NCBI GenBank assembly: GCA_947450405.1
Contig: CANFVI010000009.1
Coordinates: 1-22,578 of the forward strand
Length of the DNA: 22,578 nucleotides
Direction of reading: 5' to 3'
Origin: Flavobacteriales bacterium
GTDB taxonomy: Bacteria > Bacteroidota > Bacteroidia > NS11-12g > UBA955
Made by a program: the position numbers and the translations under genes
Notes under the pieces: generated by a model
What the model was told of the DNA's origin: nothing
Seen by the model: the letters and a program-made list of their open reading frames with translations, nothing else
The model's database searches: none
Shown here: one piece after another, positions 22,322 through 22,578 of the stretch
How the letters are laid out: every line of letters begins with the position of its first letter
Position numbering within the stretch: position 1 is the first letter of the stretch

Positions 22322-22578
22322 ATGAAAAATAATTTATTAAATCTTTTTTTAAGTGTATTCCTTTTAGGAACCTTGGGTTCTTGTGGTGACGATACTAAAA
22401 AAACAGTAGAACAAGGACCTCTTCCAACCGTAACTTGTTACAATGTGAAAGAATCTAAAACGTTGATTTTTGACAAGGGTGTTTTGGTAGATTCGGCTTT
22501 GTTTAAATTTACTTTCGATGCACAAAATAGAATATTAAGTCAATGGAGTATCAAAGACGCTTTGGTATTGGATTTTGA
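22322..22578 (+). CDS. Predicted lipoprotein, truncated by the window edge
   Basis: Only the first 85 codons are present; the frame is open at the right end. The product begins with a lipoprotein signal peptide (MKNNLLNLFLSVFLLGTLGS) and lipobox Cys21 (GSCGDD), then an acidic/Lys linker and a segment TCYNVKESKTLIFDKGVLVD. No domain can be assigned from this part. It begins 45 bases after rlmD on the same strand. Confidence 0.75.
   Translation, partial: MKNNLLNLFLSVFLLGTLGSCGDDTKKTVEQGPLPTVTCYNVKESKTLIFDKGVLVDSALFKFTFDAQNRILSQWSIKDALVLDF

Noticed and set aside
1..22578. Search for tRNA, rRNA, CRISPR, insertion sequence, phage or defence genes
   Set aside because: No cloverleaf, repeat-spacer pattern, transposase or integrase motif, or known defence domain was seen on either strand.

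Overview
This AT-rich window carries ordinary chromosomal genes of a member of the phylum Bacteroidota. Four signs point there: a C-terminal type IX secretion sorting domain, a TonB-dependent receptor paired with a DUF4249 lipoprotein, several small lipoproteins with a Cys lipobox, and repeated TAnnTTTG boxes (the Bacteroidota -7 promoter element) just upstream of genes. I see no rRNA, tRNA, CRISPR array, insertion sequence, phage gene or recognisable defence locus.

Layout. From right to left, 1-4835 is the minus-strand rimP-nusA-infB translation/transcription operon. It has a promoter-like box and a terminator-like hairpin in the rimP leader, and a strong structured element between nusA and infB. 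At 4846-6118 (minus) a small unknown gene overlaps a cyclophilin-type lipoprotein PPIase. At 6208-7011 (plus) is murQ (MurNAc-6-phosphate etherase), which converges on a minus-strand cluster at 7013-9258: a degenerate TrpF-like protein, a tiny lipoprotein, asd and a DUF2452 gene. The E2 subunit of a 2-oxoacid dehydrogenase (9294-10517, minus) is divergent from thyA (10602, plus). Next comes an outer-membrane pair, TonB receptor plus DUF4249 lipoprotein (11495-14809). A minus-strand arginase-fold protein that has lost most metal ligands (14851-15939) is divergent from an FAD/2Fe-2S reductase (16036-17112). That gene shares a bidirectional terminator with rluD (17163-18221, minus). The right end is plus strand: a secreted lamin-tail/T9SS protein, then nadC, a periplasmic thioredoxin-like gene and rlmD in a tight operon, and a lipoprotein cut by the window edge.

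How it fits together. Most genes are housekeeping: translation initiation, ribosome maturation, rRNA modification, the aspartate family, dTMP, NAD and cell-wall recycling. The accessory content is envelope protein: PPIase, small lipoproteins, receptor/DUF4249 pair and T9SS cargo. I found no coherent new multi-gene system. The most interesting items are (1) a 17-bp hairpin between nusA and infB whose loop can pair with a downstream segment, (2) a terminator-like hairpin in the rimP-nusA-infB leader, (3) two enzyme-fold proteins that look catalytically dead (TrpF-like and arginase-like), and (4) TAnnTTTG boxes so close to several start codons that near-leaderless transcripts are predicted.

Many starts were moved from the longest open frame to an internal codon, using signal peptides, family alignment from memory and promoter position. 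All family calls come from reading motifs, with no database search.
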